Source: Kitagawia praeruptora (Eukaryota; Streptophyta; Magnoliopsida; Apiales; Apiaceae). Taken from it: a DNA stretch of 64,000 bases. The stretch spans positions 94,718,501 through 94,782,500 of the forward strand of contig CM075346.1 of NCBI GenBank assembly GCA_037693485.1, given 5' to 3'. Each line of letters begins with the position of its first letter. Position 1 is the first letter of the stretch. Of this stretch, positions 61,199-64,000 are shown piece after piece. The position numbers were made by a program, and so were the translations under genes. A model generated the notes under the pieces. It saw nothing but the letters and a program-made list of their open reading frames with translations, was not told the DNA's origin and searched no databases.

Positions 61199-61561
61199 CT
61201 TCATACAGATACAGAAAAATCACTTGGTAAGTCATGTTAAAAGGCCACCAGATCAGAACAAGAAATTCGAAAGGAAACATGGCCTTAAATTCACTTGGTC
61301 ATAGTTGATTAACAAAGGAAGCTAGTCTCTACATGCATACATCAGCATATGTGGGTGCATAAAGTAATGTAGTTAGTATGCCACGAAATCAGTTATGGAG
61401 ATCCGTAATTACCATACAGTGATTAGCTGCACAGGCCTTCACTAAACATGTACACACACACATTATGTATAAGGAAGAAAAAATATAAAGAGGGCTTGAA
61501 ATAAATACGAGACAGAATATTTGACACCGAAGATTCATAACATGATTTTACACACACACAC

Positions 61562-61651
61562 CTTGGATGGTCAAGTATTGATCCTTCTTATAATCAAACA
61601 CAAACATCTTGTAGGTTACATAAGCTTCCCAACCAAGAGGGAGTGAGTCCG

Positions 61652-61653
<2 letters not shown>
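61562..61653 (-). CDS. MATH-like gene, first visible exon (5'-truncated)
   Basis: Ends QYLTIQ plus one base at donor GTGTGT (61561 down). The 5' part is replaced by poly(A) on the coding strand at 61654. Confidence 0.75.
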
Positions 61654-61688
<35 letters not shown>

Positions 61689-62340
61689 TCTGCAAGAATA
61701 AATCTTGATCAGGAGTACATAAAGTACAAGAGAATCCGAGGAGGAAAACAAAAATCGAAACCCGCCCACAAAGGCATACACGAAGCCAAATCATCCAACG
61801 AGAGAATAACGTAAGCTAAACTCCCAAATCTGGACAATAAAAACTTGATGTCCATACCACAAACAGAAGAGGGAAGAAAAGAAAAAACAAAGAAATGAAA
61901 TAAACTAAAGTGAGGAAGATAGAATACAATAACGAGGGGAGAGAAAGCCCGAAAAACCCCAAAACCAAACTAAGGAAAAGAAAACAAGAGAACAGAGACC
62001 AGGCATACACGAAGCCAAATCATCCAACGAGAGAATAACGTAAGCTAAACTCCCAAATCTGGACAATAAAAACTTGATGTCCATACCAAAAACATAGGGA
62101 GGGAAGAAACGAAAAGAAAACAAAGATAAGAAGTGGACTAAAACCAGGGAGATAGAAAATAATCAATGAGGGGAGAGATAACCCGAAAACCCCAAAAACC
62201 ATAAAAAAAAAATAATAATAAAAATAAAAATAAAAAAACGAGACAAGAGAACAGGGACAAGAGAAACAACAATAACAAAGCATGAATAATTCATCACAGA
62301 GACTACAAATAGTACACATATCAATTGAAATCATACCTTA
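61654..62340 (-). mobile_element. Probable retroposon insertion with poly(A) tail
   Basis: A 34-nt poly(T) at 61654-61687 would be the minus-strand poly(A) tail. Upstream (62002-61773 and 62250-62003) is a 230-bp unit in two diverged tandem copies (ggcatacacgaagccaaatc ...). No clear TSD and no reverse transcriptase were found, and the 5' limit is uncertain. The insertion splits a MATH exon. Confidence 0.45.
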
Positions 62341-63609
62341 GCTCGAGGCATTGAAGACTTCTCGAGTCCTTACCAATCCAAATCTTCTCTTTTGCCTAGA
62401 CTTGCCTTAACTTTTACTCTGCACCTTGAAAAACCCATTAATTACTTCCTTTTGAAAGTCCAAATTGAGTCATTTTGAGATTTCTTTGTTCCTGTTAAAA
62501 CTACAACAATGAAACAGTTCTAATCAAAATAGAAACTTAAATATAAATAATTTTTGAATTATGACAAAAAGGATGCTCATTTCTAACCAAAGGGGATCCC
62601 TTCGGTTAGGCATCTAAAATTATAAAAGATAATTTTTTTTTTTTAAAGATGATAAAATAAATATTTTAGGAAATTAACAATTAGCTAACCAAAGGGGATC
62701 CCTTTGGTTAGTTACTTAACTAAATATTAGATAAAAGATAAAGAAATAATAATAATACAAATACAAATATCAAAAGTGTAATTAATTAAAATCTAATCTT
62801 AAAATAAATTAATAAGATTAAAGCATGATTACGATAACATAAATAAATTGAAAAAAATTTTGGGTAAAAAAATAACCTCAAGTAGCTAATATTTATTAAA
62901 AAGGAATAAATATATACGCTGATAAATGAAGTCATCTGAAATGACAGAAATTCGTCAATTGACGACAAATCACCCAGTAATGGTCCCAAAGCCAAAAATA
63001 TGGCACACCCTTAATAGGCACAAAACATCCATCTAAAATGGAACAAGTGTATCTAATTTGTTCATAGTTCCTATCAAAAGAAAATAATTCAAAAATGATT
63101 AAAAGGTCTACCTACATCAAGAATTTTAATTATATTTTTATTGGTGGACTAAGAAAATGTAGGAAATTTGCACTCCCACAAGCTCACGTGATGGAGGAAT
63201 AGCCAAATGAAAATGAAAAGTAAAATTGATATATTGACTTGAGAAAAGCAAGACTAAAAAACTTGTCAGTTGACAAGACATGCACTTGCAATATTGCAAG
63301 ACTGAATTAAAAAACTAGGCACGTGACCTTTCTAGAGACAACAAAAGAATAAAATGTTGTCGGGCTTGTACTCTTTTCACATATTCTAAACGTCCTTTCA
63401 CCATAACCCATGGAGCATGCGCTCCTCCACTTTCTTTTCCGTGTACAAAATCAAAGTTAATCAAACTATGGACCCAATATTTCGTACAAATTAAGTGTAT
63501 AATATGGAGTTGGATGAAGACAAAAAGAAAAAGAATGATGAAAAGAAATGTGTCGGTAGAAAAGAGAAAAATGGGACAAATACATCAACGTTAGTGGATA
63601 AGTGACTAA
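62341..63609. other. Host DNA, no recognised gene
   Basis: AT-rich. On the minus strand an ATG-CCT-CGA-GCT-AAG followed by GTATG near 62341-62357 could be a short first exon, but nothing supports it. Holds the palindrome pair described separately. Confidence 0.4.
62583..62711. repeat. Pair of near-palindromes ctaaccaaagggg/atccctttggttag
   Basis: Two 27-bp copies (62583-62609 and 62685-62711), each almost its own reverse complement, flank about 75 bp of AT-rich DNA. They differ at one base. Confidence 0.75.
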
Positions 63610-63830
63610 GGGCTCGTTTGGGAAATCTTATTTTTCAAAAATAAGTTACTTATTTTGGAAAAAATTTAGAAAATATTTACTTTTTTTCTGAAATAAGTAA
63701 CTTATTTTTGCAAGATAACAAATATTAAACTTCCCATACACATTTTTCTCTTAAGAAAAGTATGTAAATACGAAATTTTTTCCGAAATAAGTTACTTATA
63801 AGTTCTTTGACGGATTTGCCAAACATGCAC
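63610..63830. mobile_element. Tourist-like MITE (PIF/Harbinger type), 221 bp
   Basis: Terminal inverted repeats GGGCTCGTTTGGGAAA at the left and, reverse-complemented, GTGCATGTTTGGCAAA at the right. A 3-bp taa lies on both sides (63607-63609, 63831-63833). Inside, aataagttacttatt and its complements recur, giving strong hairpin potential. No coding capacity. A hAT-type MITE is the alternative. Confidence 0.6.
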
Positions 63831-64000
63831 TAATACTTGTGTCCAACTTTAACCAAAACTTTGTAGGGACCTCTACGACTTGCTCCATTTTTCATAATTA
63901 AGAATTAATCGTAATATTATTAAGAGCATCCTTTTTATATAATCAAGACATGCACTCTTTTCATATTAACAAGAGCAACCTTTTACCAAAAACAAGGAAG
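63831..64000. other. Host DNA, nothing recognised
   Basis: Short AT-rich segment to the end of the window. Confidence 0.5.

Larger units (their letters stand above)
60184..61653 (-). pseudogene. MATH/TRAF-like gene, 3' half, truncated by a poly(A) insertion
   Basis: Four minus-strand exons with consensus splice sites keep one frame: 61653-61562, 61198-60895, 60627-60473, 60380-60184 (stop). Together they encode the end of one MATH domain (LPLGWEAYVTYKMFVFDYKK, QYLTIQ), then a linker with RRFHQAKKESGFDRLIPL, and a second MATH domain (VAFDWKICDFSKI, RRLMLYPNGDSRNDYLSLYL, GWPNFMLLSDLTRKSSGFIV). Plant MATH proteins bind partners through this eight-stranded fold. The first visible exon is cut at 61653 by a 34-nt poly(T), and I find no upstream MATH exons to the right, so this copy is probably broken. 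The surviving exons have no stops, so the break may be recent. Confidence 0.8.

Noticed and set aside
62020..62334. Hydrophobic minus-strand ORF of 104 codons that looks membrane-spanning
   Set aside because: Derived from purine-rich low-complexity tandem units; Phe/Tyr/Leu content follows composition.

Overview
The window looks like a repeat-rich intergenic block of a flowering-plant nuclear genome, probably a eudicot. It is AT-rich, has GT-AG introns, and its LTR retrotransposons use plant tRNA primer sites. There is no prokaryotic gene organisation. Almost all of bases 1-59942 is a Russian-doll nest of LTR retrotransposons plus one CACTA DNA transposon. Ordinary host DNA is visible only at the right edge (59943-64000), where a broken MATH/TRAF-like gene lies on the minus strand. 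I name the elements A to I.

Nesting, read from LTR ends, target-site duplications (TSDs) and reading frames resuming across insertions. Outermost is I, of which only the right LTR (59753-59942) and part of the interior are seen. Inside it is B, a gag-relic Athila-like element on the plus strand, whose 5' LTR is cut by H (1-302) and whose 3' LTR is split into three pieces by A and C. A (5758-11478, TSD tgatc) is a young non-autonomous Athila-like element. C (11560-55419, minus, TSD gtgtc) is a Ty3/gypsy Tat-type element with gag but no pol. C is split by G (17113-21662, TSD cag), a CACTA transposon carrying pieces of host ORC1 and probably DGAT1. C is split again by D (22183-54062, minus, TSD agttt), an apparently complete Tat element with a 2008-codon gag-pol. 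D holds E (25911-30516, minus, TSD aggtc), an Athila-like element with only one LTR, and F (39311-53985, plus, TSD attct), a complete Ty1/copia element with two visually identical 1053-bp LTRs.

By-eye LTR divergence agrees with the nesting: B about 2.5%, C about 2.3%, D about 0.6%, A about 0.25%, F none seen. D and F look potentially autonomous. A, B, C and E have gag remnants or none and must depend on enzymes made elsewhere. C shares its tRNA-Asn-type primer site and gag type with D.

The points most worth a second look are: a spliced gene antisense to pol in D, whose frame runs on exactly across the E insertion; E itself, with precise TSDs but no 3' LTR; an extra 1331-codon ORF downstream of pol in F; and the host gene pieces in G. 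All comparisons were made by reading the sequence; no database search was possible, so family names rest on motifs.
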